A stretch of 64,000 nucleotides of DNA from Mesostigma viride (taxonomy: Eukaryota > Streptophyta > Mesostigmatophyceae > Mesostigmatales > Mesostigmataceae): positions 4,433,477 to 4,497,476 of the forward strand of contig RPFO01000104.1 in NCBI GenBank assembly GCA_009746045.1, in the 5' to 3' direction. Of the stretch, positions 10,701-19,566 are shown in pieces (position 1 is the first letter of the stretch; the number at the start of each line of letters is the position of its first letter). Position numbers and translations under genes: made by a program. The notes beneath the pieces were generated by a model. That model worked only from the letters and a program-made list of their open reading frames with translations. It had not been told where the DNA came from and searched no databases.

Positions 10701-12909
10701 CTCATCGTCAGACAGCTCCTTCCGCAGCATGTCACAGAGGGCGGACCACGCCAGCCAGACGAACGGCTTCCCATAGGCGACAAAGTGGGCTGCAAAAGAC
10801 AATATTTGCCACCGTGCGTGGAGACACCCATACGTGCATTCATTCAGTCATCCTGGATTCTTTTTTTCATTCAATATGCGCGCGCCTCCGTCGGAAGCGT
10901 CATAGCGTACAAACGTTTTGAGTTCGCCCGCACAGGGAGCAAGGCGCAAGCAAAACATTACCTCATCCATTGAACAGCAGCAATCATACAGGTGATAACC
11001 TTACCCTTCACCTGCCAGAGAGCATTCATTGATGCATGTGAGTCACACAGGTGCCCCTGCACCACTCCCTTCACTAACCGGACAGCAGGAACGGCCCCCA
11101 ACAACACCCGGCACGCTAAGAGCCCTAAGACCCAAACCCATGGCTTGATATCCGACAGTAGGAGCGGCCCCGCAACGACGTCACCGGTGAAACATCCTCA
11201 CCAGTAAAAGGGGCCCTTCAGTAAGAAACACTCCACGCACCCAGCAGCAGGAACGGCCACACAAAATCACTCCTCACTGGTAGAGAGGGCCCTAAGCCTA
11301 GAAGCTTTCAACCACCCACTAGCAGGAACGCACCCCACACCGTAAGAAGGGGCCTAAGGCTAGCAGCTTTCACCCACCTGACCGCAGAAATGAACCCCGC
11401 ACTGTAAGATGGGCCCTAAGCCTAGAAGCTCTCACCCACCCGACAGCACGAACGAACCCTGCACAGTAGGAAGGGCCCTAAGACGATCAGCTCTCACCCA
11501 CCCGACAGCAGGAACGGCCCCGCGTACTGCTCCGCGCCGTCGGCCGAGAGCAACTGGGCGGTTTGGGACTCGGATCCCAGGCTGATTGCGAGACCCGAGA
11601 ACGATTTCTTGATGCCCTCGAGCGCGGCGAGGCCGTTCGGGTACATGGGGAGCGCCCCCCCCCTGTTTGGGTGGGGTGGGGTGGGGGGGAGGATAGAAGC
11701 AACGCAGGGAGCGGCGGGGTAGAGAGGAGGGCACGTAGAATTGTGGCCAGTAAGTGTGTGGGGGGGGTGCAGGGGGCGGGCGATGGGGGGGTGCAAGAAC
11801 AAAGGATTCTGGGGTAAGGTTGATGGGCGGGGGGGGAGGACAAAGGCAGGGGGGGTGATTGGTGAGGGGGCCATGAATAAACGCGTGCAAGGGTGAGAGT
11901 AGTTAGGGGGGCAACAGCAGATGCGGGGGTGGAGGGGCCAAGGACTTGGGGTGTTCCACAAATATCCTCGGTGTGTGCTATACTCGGGGTGTTTACTCTA
12001 CTAATGACACGCTTTCGTACTGGTCGGGTTGGTATCCAAAAAGGCATTCAAGGGCGTGCATTCTGGTACACCAATCAGGAAAATGGGCTGAAATTCTATC
12101 AAACTTCCTGGACTGCCTTGTCCAGGCTTAATGGACCACACGCCACCGCGTCTGTCACGGAATAGACATTATAATGTAGACCATAGAGGTTGTATCAGTG
12201 GCACACAGATAGGCCATGTTGGCACTACATAATATAAAAGATAACAGCTCTCTACACCAACGTTATAAGCAATACAAATAATATAAATATAAAACTTCTC
12301 AAGGGTGAGTATATTGGTACGCCCAGGTCAACTCACTCAACTGCTTGGCTACCCACGCCACCATCTCAGCATAGTACAGCAGGCAATCGAAACACTAGCG
12401 TCAGGGCCTGTTGTTTGCTTTGGAATGTCTTATCGCAAGCATGCGGGGCGGATGCAAGGGGCACTCCTAGAAGCGGCAAGTCCCGCGTATAGAAATGAAG
12501 TTGTCCGGCATGACATGCCTCACCTGGTCGTGTACTCGGCCGCGCTCTCAAAGACTCTGACAGATAGCCCAGCCTTCTTGACCGCATGGGCAGCAGCAAG
12601 ACCACCTGGGCCGCCGCCGATGATGGCGACGTCCACGTCGCCCCCTGTCAAGGGCACCGGTTGCACGGCCGCCGTTTCTTCGGAAAGGGTGATGGGGGCC
12701 GGCATGCGGAAGTCGGCCGCCTGGATTGCAGTTGGTCGCCTCGAAGCCTTCTTATTGCTGGAGGGAAATAATAAACGTAAATTGAAAGACCACAGAGCGG
12801 CAGCGGGGAAAATCCAGAGAGGAAAACGGGGCATTTCAGACGCGGCCAAGGGAACTGTTACTAGCGAGATGGGGTTGCATAAAATACCTCCCCGCAGGGT
12901 TTCATTCAC
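4750..12909 (-). CDS. FAD-dependent monooxygenase (group A flavoprotein, zeaxanthin-epoxidase/salicylate-hydroxylase-like)
   Basis: Eight exons in transcript order: 12909-12524, 11662-11502, 10789-10635, 9652-9547, 8764-8518, 7243-7032, 6609-6498, 4903-4750 (TAA). They total 1533 bp (511 codons), and all splice phases agree at GT-AG borders. Exon 1 has the Rossmann ADP-binding loop AIIGGGPGGLAAAHAV. Exon 2 has LPMYPNGLAALEG, typical after the first FAD strand. Exon 4 has the DG motif ALVGADGSLS. Exon 6 has the second FAD motif LLGDAAHPMRPTLGQ followed by CMALEDA. This order is diagnostic for NAD(P)H-dependent single-component hydroxylases and epoxidases. The N-terminus (about 70 aa, basic and hydrophobic) could be an organelle transit peptide. 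Alternatively part of it is an intron ending at a CCTCCAG near 12760, so the start is uncertain. The substrate cannot be predicted. Seven introns of 0.4-1.6 kb carry junction-copy arrays listed separately. Confidence 0.85.
5552..5615 (-). repeat. Dispersed repeat copy in monooxygenase intron 7
   Basis: CAGGCTCAAACTACCATGG followed by TCCGGATTTTTCC and TTTCTGGCCTGCGGCC matches the 4200-4260 segment with several substitutions. It sits in the last intron of the monooxygenase. Confidence 0.65.
5988..6500 (-). repeat. Array of exon 7 donor-junction copies (ACCGGTACGCCCT motif)
   Basis: The true exon 7/intron 7 border (around 6498) reads on the plus strand as GACGTACCGATACGCCCTCT. About eight further copies of the form ACCGGTACGCCCT follow at about 6019, 6088, 6160, 6220, 6295, 6322, 6378 and 6435, at roughly 60-75 bp spacing and often with TACTAGGCCTGCTTAGA attached. 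Each would read AGGGCGTACCGGT on the transcript, echoing the exon end. Confidence 0.75.
6905..7035 (-). repeat. Short copies of exon 6 and its donor in intron 6
   Basis: Minus-strand translation at about 6905-6935 gives YMALEDAHQD, a decayed copy of CMALEDAHVLG from exon 6. Between 6960 and 7032 a roughly 20-bp unit (TACCAGTAATGCCCC and variants) repeats up to the true donor, whose plus-strand context is AATGCCCCTCACCTTCAGCC. Confidence 0.6.
7488..7900. repeat. Interstitial plant-type telomere-like repeats in a higher-order array (intron 5)
   Basis: Runs of TTTAGGG (2 to 8 copies) alternate with a spacer GGAGTGAATAGGGTGAAAGA. The spacer begins at 7488, 7568, 7648, 7721, 7801 and 7901, so the spacing is 80, 80, 73, 80 and 100 bp. 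The differences are close to multiples of 7, so units differ mainly by TTTAGGG copy number. The array lies inside a protein-coding gene, so this is not a chromosome end. Confidence 0.9.
8208..8390. repeat. 85-bp direct tandem repeat, two copies (intron 5)
   Basis: The segment GATACGCAGCCCTAATCTAG with the following GGTGGCAACCAACCTACCCC occurs twice, 85 bp apart (TACGCAGCC at 8227 and 8312). Copies are nearly identical, so the duplication is fairly recent. Confidence 0.8.
8440..8540 (-). repeat. Tandem copies of exon 5 donor junction, about 33 bp
   Basis: The true junction reads on the plus strand GAGCACCTACCCTTTAAACC (around 8509-8528, donor at 8518). Three more copies follow directly: GAGCATCTACCCTTTACCCC, CAGCACCTACCCTTTATACC and AAGCACCAACCCTTTTTAACC split over the next units. 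Each carries the equivalent of GG/GTAGGT on the transcript. Confidence 0.85.
8905..9561 (-). repeat. Array of exon 4 donor-junction copies (CTGCTCACCCTTGTAGTC type)
   Basis: The true exon 4 end reads CTGCTCACCCTTATAGTCAG at about 9539-9558. Related blocks occur near 9488, 9438, 9312, 9253, 9178, 9112, 9036, 8977 and 8905 (for example CTGCTCACCCTTGTGGTCGG and CTGCTCACCATTTCAGTCGG), each followed by a variant of GGTCCACACTACCACTCTAA. Spacing is about 50-125 bp. The array fills most of intron 4. Confidence 0.8.
11065..11530 (-). repeat. Array of exon 2 donor-junction copies, mostly 61-84 bp period
   Basis: The exon 2 end reads CACCCACCCGACAGCAGGAA on the plus strand at about 11496-11515. Blocks resembling it recur at about 11442, 11380, 11319, 11242, 11158 and 11081, with CCTAAGCCTAGAAGCT-type spacers. 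The three nearest copies are spaced 61-62 bp apart. All lie in intron 2. Confidence 0.85.
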
Positions 12910-13722
12910 ATACGCGAGCCTGGCTAAGATCTAACACTAGTGTACGGACTTTGGGCTTTAAAAGTCGACAAATGTGATACAATCAACAGTATACATAACT
13001 CATATGCCAAGGCAGTTAGGCTTACCGCACTTCAAAAGACACGGCAAATGACACGGTTTTCAGCTGCTGTTTGTGGTTGTGTGCGGATTTCAGTCGCCGC
13101 GAACGATACGGCCGCAGAAGCGGCTGCAACGCTAAGCTTTCAATAGCTGTTACATGGCAAGCCATCGCTTCCAAGGCGATAACGCTTGGCATTGTGCGAA
13201 AGCTCTTCTACCTGCAACTATTAAAGGCGGCCGCGCCAGTAATTAGGGCCTTCCCGACGTAAATCAAGTGTGATTATACCTAGGACGTTGTAACTCAAGG
13301 ATGTTACTGACGCAAAATCAGATATACTCGGTAGAAAAATCCCTGTTGTAATCCTTACAAATTGCTATCCATCAAGGCAACCTTAACGATTTCCCACGGT
13401 TATCAAATAAAAGGCGTGTGCAGTGCGCACCAACAAGCACCTGCGCCTTCGTTTTTGTTAAGTGGGTCGTTGTCGAGGCTGCTAGGGTTATCTGCTCAAA
13501 CCAAGTTTTCCCATGCCTCTAGTATGGCGAAATAAGGATGTAGATATTGCCAAGTGGAAATTGTACGACAAATCTACTTGCGCTGACTTAACGTGCTTGT
13601 GAGTCGATGTTTCAGGCCAACGTCTGTAGTAGCCGTCATCCAAGACCAAATGTAGCTGCTGGCAGCAAAATGCGGTTCCGAATAACTGCCTCTCATAACG
13701 ACGCACGTTGTTCCGACACCCT
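12910..13722. other. Upstream region of the monooxygenase; no gene seen
   Basis: No convincing exon or RNA gene is visible. It may hold the monooxygenase promoter and any missing 5' exon. The Mutator-like element begins just beyond it. Confidence 0.4.
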
Positions 13723-13731
13723 CCAGTTGCA
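13723..13731 (+). repeat. Left 9-bp target site duplication of the MULE
   Basis: CCAGTTGCA directly abuts the left TIR and is identical to 18890-18898. Confidence 0.9.
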
Positions 13732-13946
13732 GGGTTTTTGGAAATCGCACCCGGTGCTGGGCGCACCCGATGACAGATGACAATGACAAGAGGCTACGGT
13801 ACGCGTCGATAAATACGGGTAACGCTTGTGAAAGGAACGGTGTGGGCCGATAAATACGGGTAACGCTTGCAGACGCGGCGGCATGAGCCGGAAACATTGT
13901 GATCAGGGACGAAACGAACGGAAAGCGCAGCCTACTGGCTCATACT
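13732..13946 (+). repeat. Left terminal inverted repeat of the MULE
   Basis: 215 bp, reverse-complementary to 18675-18889. It includes two internal copies of GATAAATACGGGTAACGCTT (about 13808 and 13849), which may be transposase binding sites. Confidence 0.92.
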
Positions 13947-14043
13947 CGTGGGTCAAGATGGCGGCCTATGGTAAGAACGTGGCGTAAGAAAGAACCTGGC
14001 CACCACGCCGTTGTACAAGGCGGGAAAATAATCAAAGGAACGT

Positions 14044-14749
14044 TTGGTTACGACCGGGGAGGACGGCCATGTTTTGGAGTGCACATGCCAATTTCCAACC
14101 TTTGTAGGCCTCCCATGCCGCCATTGTTTAGCCGTTGAGGTGCATCTTCATCAGTGCAAGCAGGTGCCGATGCAATTGGTGTGCGATAGGTGGAAGCAAC
14201 CCAAGCCGGACACTATTGAGAGCCTGGCAGCTACAATTCCAACAGATGGTAACTGTACACCCTGAGAACAGCCGTGATGATGATGTCAACGTGGATGTCG
14301 CTCAAGGCACGGAGCCTACGTATACTGACATTCTCGCTCACATGAAGGCATGGGCTTCTTTGGCGCATGAGGGTCGTTGTGGCTCGGATTTTCTCAGGCA
14401 TTGTAAGTCATACTGGCAGCAGAAGAGACTGCCATCAAGTCAGGTGAGTCAGCCGGGAGGGGATGGAAGTGCTGCTCGCTTGGTAGAAAACCCTTTAGGT
14501 CCTCCACCCCGTGGTCGGGGAAAACAACCTCGTAAACAAAGAGCACACCATCCCAACGAGCCACCCACGTCAAAACGCAAGGTCTCTGCAACTCTTGGTG
14601 GAAGCGTTGTCGGTGAGGCTACGGGTACTCCGAAGCGGGCCCGGGCCCGGGGCGGGTTCGTTGCTTCTCTTGGTCACGGCAACTGCCCTAGCAATGCCGC
14701 GTCTGCTCCAAGTGTTGGCAGTGCTTCTTCGCAACCCCAACTCCCATGA
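14044..14749 (+). pseudogene. Transposase remnant with SWIM zinc finger (MULE C-terminus)
   Basis: The frame at 14044-14265 reads ECTCQFPTFVGLPCRHCLAV, a CxC-x(n)-CxH SWIM zinc finger as found at the C-terminus of MuDR/FAR1-type transposases. The downstream frame (about 14250-14749) holds a basic Pro/Arg/Lys tail (GPPPRGRGKQPRKQRAHHP) like the nuclear-targeting tail of that family. The two parts are in different frames, so a frameshift or an intron near 14255 separates them. The catalytic core expected upstream is absent because the left TIR starts only about 100 bp before. Confidence 0.75.
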
Positions 14750-14934
14750 GCGAATATGAAACTGCAACCTCAATGCACCTTCACGAGGTCAATGCCCTCA
14801 TGGATCATTTGGAGGTATTTGCTGGCAATGTTGCTAGCATGGCAGCGCTTGCTATGTGCATTAGGGAAGGTGCAACTTCTATGCACCACAGGCTGCCTAC
14901 ATCCTTTGCGGCACATCCATCTTCACGTTAACAA

Positions 14935-15806
14935 TCCTAAGCGGGACAACATGTGTATCCTGGCTACATTTCATCTGTGTTTGTTGTAAGTTGGTGCGTT
15001 TCCTCGGCCATAAAACTTCGTATCAACATTGAACATCTTCTTGCCGTAGTGTAATGTGAGTATCTCAAACATATGTGCCGGGCCATTGTCTTGCTCCCGA
15101 ACATTTTGCGGTGTTTGGCTTTAAGCACTATAATGGAATGTTGGAGTTGTGGTGTCCATTGTAGTGCTTGTTGGCTGCCTCCATGATCGTGAGATGTGGC
15201 CTTGAATCTCATGTGTGTATTTTCTTTCAACGATGGACTTGAGTTCTTGGTTTCTTTGCGTTACTTATACATGTGGCGCCAACTCCTCCCAAATGTACAA
15301 GGCCACCCCCAGACATGCAACCATGCCCTAGTCTCCACACTTGCAGGTGCGGCGCATGGTGGACGGACCTACGTGGCGCTGCATGCGACATATCTTCTTG
15401 CTGCTGCGGCCCGGCTACTATTGCTACACTTATCATCAAGGATGTGGCATATCAGTGGTGCCATCATCATAATTCTTGGCAACGTTTGAAGCTCAATCAG
15501 CCATCATGGTGTGGACAGTAGGTCTAGTGGCCCTTGCTTGCGATGGAGCCGTGGTGCCATCACTTCCCCCGGTGGACATCTGTGCTTCCCATCAGTTCCA
15601 ACGTTCACTACATGTGTTGAGCCGCTCATATTGACGGTGGTTCAACCATGGTTGAAGCTAGCCTGAAGTGGCTGGTTTGGCATGTGCCGATTTAGTGGCT
15701 AGACGAAGTGGGCTCTCAACCCACTCGGGTGCAAAAAGCGAATCTTCACTGGTAGTTTGACATGTCCGGCTTTGTTGGTGAAAGCTCGTGTAGGCTGTCC
15801 AACTGA
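14935..15806. other. MULE interior without a recognisable gene
   Basis: Mixed-composition sequence with only short open frames. Nothing supports a gene. Confidence 0.4.
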
Positions 15807-15827
15807 GTGGTGGTTTCAATGGCCGCC

Positions 15828-15990
15828 GCCGCCTCCTCCGGGCCGCTGCCGCCTCCGGGCCGCCGCTGCCGCCGCCGCCTCCGGGCCGCCGCCGCCGCCT
15901 CCTCCTTCGGGCCGCCGCTGCCCCCTCCTCCGGGCCGCCGCTGCCGCCGCCGCCTCCTTTGGGCCGCCACCGCCTTAGCCGGGCCGCCGC
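15828..15990. repeat. GCC/CCG-rich block inside the MULE
   Basis: Irregular GCCGCCGCC and CCTCCGGGCCGCC units. The minus strand would read as a Gly/Arg-rich peptide, which I take as a composition artefact. Confidence 0.8.
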
Positions 15991-16765
15991 CGCCGCTGGC
16001 GTTGGGTAGTGCCATGCATTGTGGTACCAACCCAAGGTTGCTGTGGGAGTTCCCTTAAACCCTGAGTGCCCCCCCTCAGGATAACATTACTGGATGTTCC
16101 CTAGCAACCGCCACCATTAGGGAGGACAGTCAATACTTGCTGACCCACATTTGCTTGACATGTCAATATGTAACAACCAAATCTGACTTGTTGTTACATC
16201 CTGAGTTTTTTAGTTTGGGATTTTATTTGAGGCCTTTTGGATGAGTATTGAGCTAGTTATGAGGTTTCCCACGTGCAGAGATATTTCGAGACCTGGACTT
16301 TGTCAACTGACTTGTTTAGACCCTCATTGGTCGTGGCCTGATCCACGTGGGGTTATTAGTTGGTCGGTTCTGCCAAGTCTTGCCTAGATATTTTAGGACT
16401 CCAATGCTTATCAAGATTCGGTGATTCCACGTCTGGATTATGCCAGGCTGGTTTGTGTGCTCTTGTGTTACGTGTCTAGTTAGAGGGACGAAAGAATCTT
16501 ACCTTGTGATGCTGTAACCTGATTGGTCCATTTCAGGCTAACGGTGGAGCATGCTCGACATGCACGTTGAGATTAGGACGTATGGGTTGCCATTGCTGGA
16601 ACGTTTGTTGTGATCTAATCTAACATGGTATAATGTTAGTTCGCATAATTCATCCATCCTCAAAGCCTCTTGCTCGTTGACCACTTTCAGTTCCACAGAA
16701 GTAGTCAAGGATATTACTTGTCTAACTTACTGAGATAACTAGACACAATTATCAAGGAGACAATT

Positions 16766-16840
16766 ATATTTCTTGATCAACGCATCTCTCGATTTCTGGC
16801 CTGCGCTGGTTGTCTCCTTGATATTTCTTGATCAACGCAT
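16766..16840. repeat. 35-bp dispersed-repeat core between two 20-bp direct repeats
   Basis: ATATTTCTTGATCAACGCAT occurs at 16766-16785 and 16821-16840. Between them lies only CTCTC followed by the dispersed core GATTTCTGGCCTGCGCTGG and TTGTCTCCTTG. The arrangement looks like an insertion with a long target duplication, or a local duplication pivoting on the core. Confidence 0.8.
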
Positions 16841-16962
16841 TGCGGTCCAATGTGGTGTGATCAATTGTTTCTTAAGCCGCGGTATGATTGTGTGCACGAG
16901 TTTAATTCGTCAACCCCGATGGATTCGATTGACTAGATTAAGTGAGACAACTATGCATGCCT

Positions 16963-17038
16963 GAGATGGATTAATTAATTTACTAATTAAAATCGTGCTA
17001 GCTCCCGTTTGGGAGCTAGTCATGGAGCATTAATCGCG
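16963..17038 (+). repeat. End block of the dispersed repeat next to the GGAT array
   Basis: An AATT run, then ATCGTGCTAGCTCCCGTT and GTCATGGAGCATTAATCG, resembles 4310-4345 in reverse complement, and as there it is followed by GGATGGATGG. Confidence 0.6.
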
Positions 17039-17378
17039 ACGGATGGATGGATGGATGGATGGATGGATGGATGGATGGATGGATGGATGGATGGATGGAT
17101 GGATGGATGGATGGATGGATGGATGGATGGATGGATGGGTGGGTGGGTGGGTGGGTGGGTGGGTGGGTGGGTGGGTGGGTGGGTGGGTGGGTGGGTGGGT
17201 GGGTGGGTGGGTGGGTGGGTGGGTGGGTGGGTGGGTGGGTGGGTGGGTGGGTGGGTGGGTGGGTGGGTGGGTGGGTGGGTGGGTGGGTGGGTGGGTGGGT
17301 GGGTGGGTGGGTGGGTGGGTGGGTGGGTGGGTGGGTGGGTGGATGGATGGATGGATGGATGGATGGATGGATGGATGG
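17039..17378 (+). repeat. (GGAT)n(GGGT)n(GGAT)n tetranucleotide array
   Basis: About 24 GGAT units, then about 51 GGGT units (roughly 17137-17340), then about nine GGAT units. The G-rich plus strand could form G-quadruplexes. It is open in several frames only because the unit lacks stops. Confidence 0.95.
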
Positions 17379-17652
17379 GTGCACACAATCCAACCCGTCT
17401 ATTCTATCTAGTAACAAACAATCCTACTAGTCTATCTTATCTAGCTAGAGTGTGCCAGACCCTAGGAGTCTTGCCTAGATATATACTCACTAGTAGATAT
17501 GCTCTAGTTGTCTCACATCATTGTCTCACTTAATAATTAATATGTGTGAATGCACGTAGTTTCACAATAATGACCAACTAGTGGCCGGGAGTACCTGTTC
17601 ACGTGCCCCATTGAGGGCTTATATATATCGTCGAGGCAAGAAGCAACCATTT

Positions 17653-17692
17653 ATCAAGGAGACAATGCAACAACCAGCGCAGGCCAGATAAT
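17653..17692 (+). repeat. Dispersed repeat copy
   Basis: ATCAAGGAGACAATGCAACA followed by ACCAGCGCAGGCCAGATAA, reverse orientation relative to 4230-4266. Confidence 0.65.
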
Positions 17693-17759
17693 TTATACCA
17701 AGTCCTCAATTTGCATGATTTTTCAATTGCTCCTTATCCAATTACAATTTACAACACAC

Positions 17760-18674
17760 ACGCATGAATCATAGAGCTTTGTGTGCTACAACGCAGACAG
17801 TTCTGGCGCTCCCGGTCGTCATCTTGCCGACACCGGGCCACTGCGGTTGTCACCCGGCACCCCTCACCCCACCCCACTGCACAGCAAAAACCTGCTTCCT
17901 AGAATTGGCCTGCAGCCGAGAAGGGCGCCAATGCCGTGTAGAAACTCATGATGTGAACGGCATGTGGTCAGTGGTCACAAGCGCCAAGGACACCTAGTGG
18001 CCTTTACCTGCCCCAAACCACAACATCCCAAGCATGCCTTTATCTGCGGAGCAGCTGATCCTGAAGTGGCAACCCCGCCCTTACGACACATAACACCGAC
18101 CATGCCACCATGGGACCTGCGTCCTGCAATAAAATATTTGCCTAAATATCGTCGTCTTGTGCCCGCACGTCCATGGAGGTTGAAATTACTTATTAACATG
18201 CGAATATATCAATGAATGAGGCATGAAAATGTTGCGTACAACCCGCCGGATTCCCTCCACAGCACAGCCGAAGGAACCAATCTAACAGCCCTGTTTTCTT
18301 GACTAGTTTGTCCTACCAGCTAGCACCGCAACGCAATACTAATTCGGCCGTTGATCGACATTTCCCCAGCGTACTTGACTGGAACAGATGCCGCTAAATT
18401 CTTTCGGTCCGTCAATTCTTTTGGTGTGGAGTTGAATTTATTCTACTAGGCCAAAGTCCCCCCGCGGCTCGCGCCCTGGCCATGGTGAAATTGGTGATGG
18501 ACTTGGGAGGTTTTCTGCCTTCCATCCTGCGGCGAGGCTCCGCTTGGCAGTTGACGCGCCAGCATTTTCTTCTGTCATTTGTACTTACGCACCATAAGTT
18601 TACGCGCCGGGGCGCGTGCGATCGATACAGTAGACTTAGCAGTTCGCACAGGCATGTGCGTCGGCGCCCTCCGT
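17760..18674. other. MULE right interior, no gene recognised
   Basis: Short open frames only. A stretch near 18406 (CGGTCCGTCAATTCTTTT) resembles an rRNA primer site by chance, but the flanks do not continue as rRNA. Confidence 0.4.
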
Positions 18675-18889
18675 AGTATGAGCCAGTAGGCTGCGCTTTC
18701 CGTTCGTTTCGTCCCTGATCACAATGTTTCCGGCTCATGCCGCCGCGTCTGCAAGCGTTACCCGTATTTATCGGCCCACACCGTTCCTTTCGCAAGCGTT
18801 ACCCGTATTTATCGACGCGTACCGTAGCCTCTCGTCATTGTCATCTGTCATCGGGTGCGCCCAGCACCGGGTGCGATTTCCAAAAACCC
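18675..18889 (-). repeat. Right terminal inverted repeat of the MULE
   Basis: Reverse complement of 13732-13946, ending CCAAAAACCC at 18889 before the target duplication. Confidence 0.92.
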
Positions 18890-18898
18890 CCAGTTGCA
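18890..18898 (+). repeat. Right 9-bp target site duplication of the MULE
   Basis: CCAGTTGCA, identical to 13723-13731. The same octamer occurs once more at about 18904, a property of the target site. Confidence 0.9.
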
Positions 18899-19061
18899 TA
18901 ACCTCCAGTTGCATGCTCTCGAGCAGTACGTGGGCGCTGCATGCACAGCCGATAATCGATATCCGAAAAGTTCCCGAAAGTCGCCCTGGTCGAGCTTAGA
19001 GCTGCTAGCGGCTGTCCCCCAATTGACGCGTGCCCGCACTACAGTATGTACATGATTGTCA

Positions 19062-19262
19062 GGCGGAGCCAATTTTCGGAAGAACCGTCAGGTTCGCCAG
19101 AATTGGCGAAGCTTATAAGGCCGTACACGTGAGAAAACATAGGAATAGGGGATGAAAATCCGTCAATCCATCCATACATACATACATCCATACATACATC
19201 CACCGAATTTGTCCCGAATTTGCAAGCATAAGGGTGAGGTTCTTCCGAAAATTGGCTCCGCC
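19062..19262. mobile_element. Small inverted-repeat element (MITE-like), 201 bp
   Basis: GGCGGAGCCAATTTTCGGAA plus GAACC at 19062-19086 is perfectly inverted at 19238-19262. The interior contains an ATCCATACATACATAC microsatellite. No clear target duplication is visible, so the element type is uncertain. It lies about 300 bp upstream of the protease start. Confidence 0.6.
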
Positions 19263-19566
19263 GTAGAGTTTCAACGGGCAAGTTGCAAACACGCACGTTA
19301 CTTGATATATTACCCAGGTTCTACGTCCGCGGTCGCGTGTCCTGTCATGTCTGGCCACGCGGCCAAACTCCAACTATTTCAGCAATCACCTCGACGCCAT
19401 GATTTTGCAATTTCCACCAAGTTTTTGATGGGCACGTACCATAGCCGACAGCGACGCCTAACCATGACTGGGTGAATATGTAGGCCCGCTTCGTTGGCTA
19501 TGGGGGAGGGCTAGCGAGCTAAAAAGAGCCGCCTTAGCGGCCCTTCTGCGTCGGGGGCTTTTGGGA

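Larger units (their letters stand above)
13732..18889. mobile_element. Mutator-like transposable element (MULE), non-autonomous, 5.16 kb
   Basis: The element is bounded by inverted repeats at 13732-13946 and 18675-18889 (215 bp each, about two visible mismatches). Both ends read GGGTTTTTGGAAATCGCACC inward. It is flanked by a perfect 9-bp duplication CCAGTTGCA (13723-13731 and 18890-18898). Long TIRs with a 9-bp target duplication are the MULE hallmark. Inside there is only the C-terminal, SWIM-bearing part of a transposase next to the left TIR; no catalytic DDE region is visible, so it should depend on a partner in trans. It also contains a GCC-rich block, a long GGAT/GGGT array and two copies of the dispersed repeat. 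High TIR identity and an intact TSD point to recent movement. Confidence 0.92.

Noticed and set aside
17009-17533. Protein of [12 protein letters not shown] repeats
   Set aside because: Arises in several frames and both strands from a stop-free tetranucleotide array with no start context or flanking exon.
18400-18440. rRNA fragment (CGGTCCGTCAATTCTTTT)
   Set aside because: Only about 15 bases resemble the universal site; neighbouring rRNA sequence is absent.
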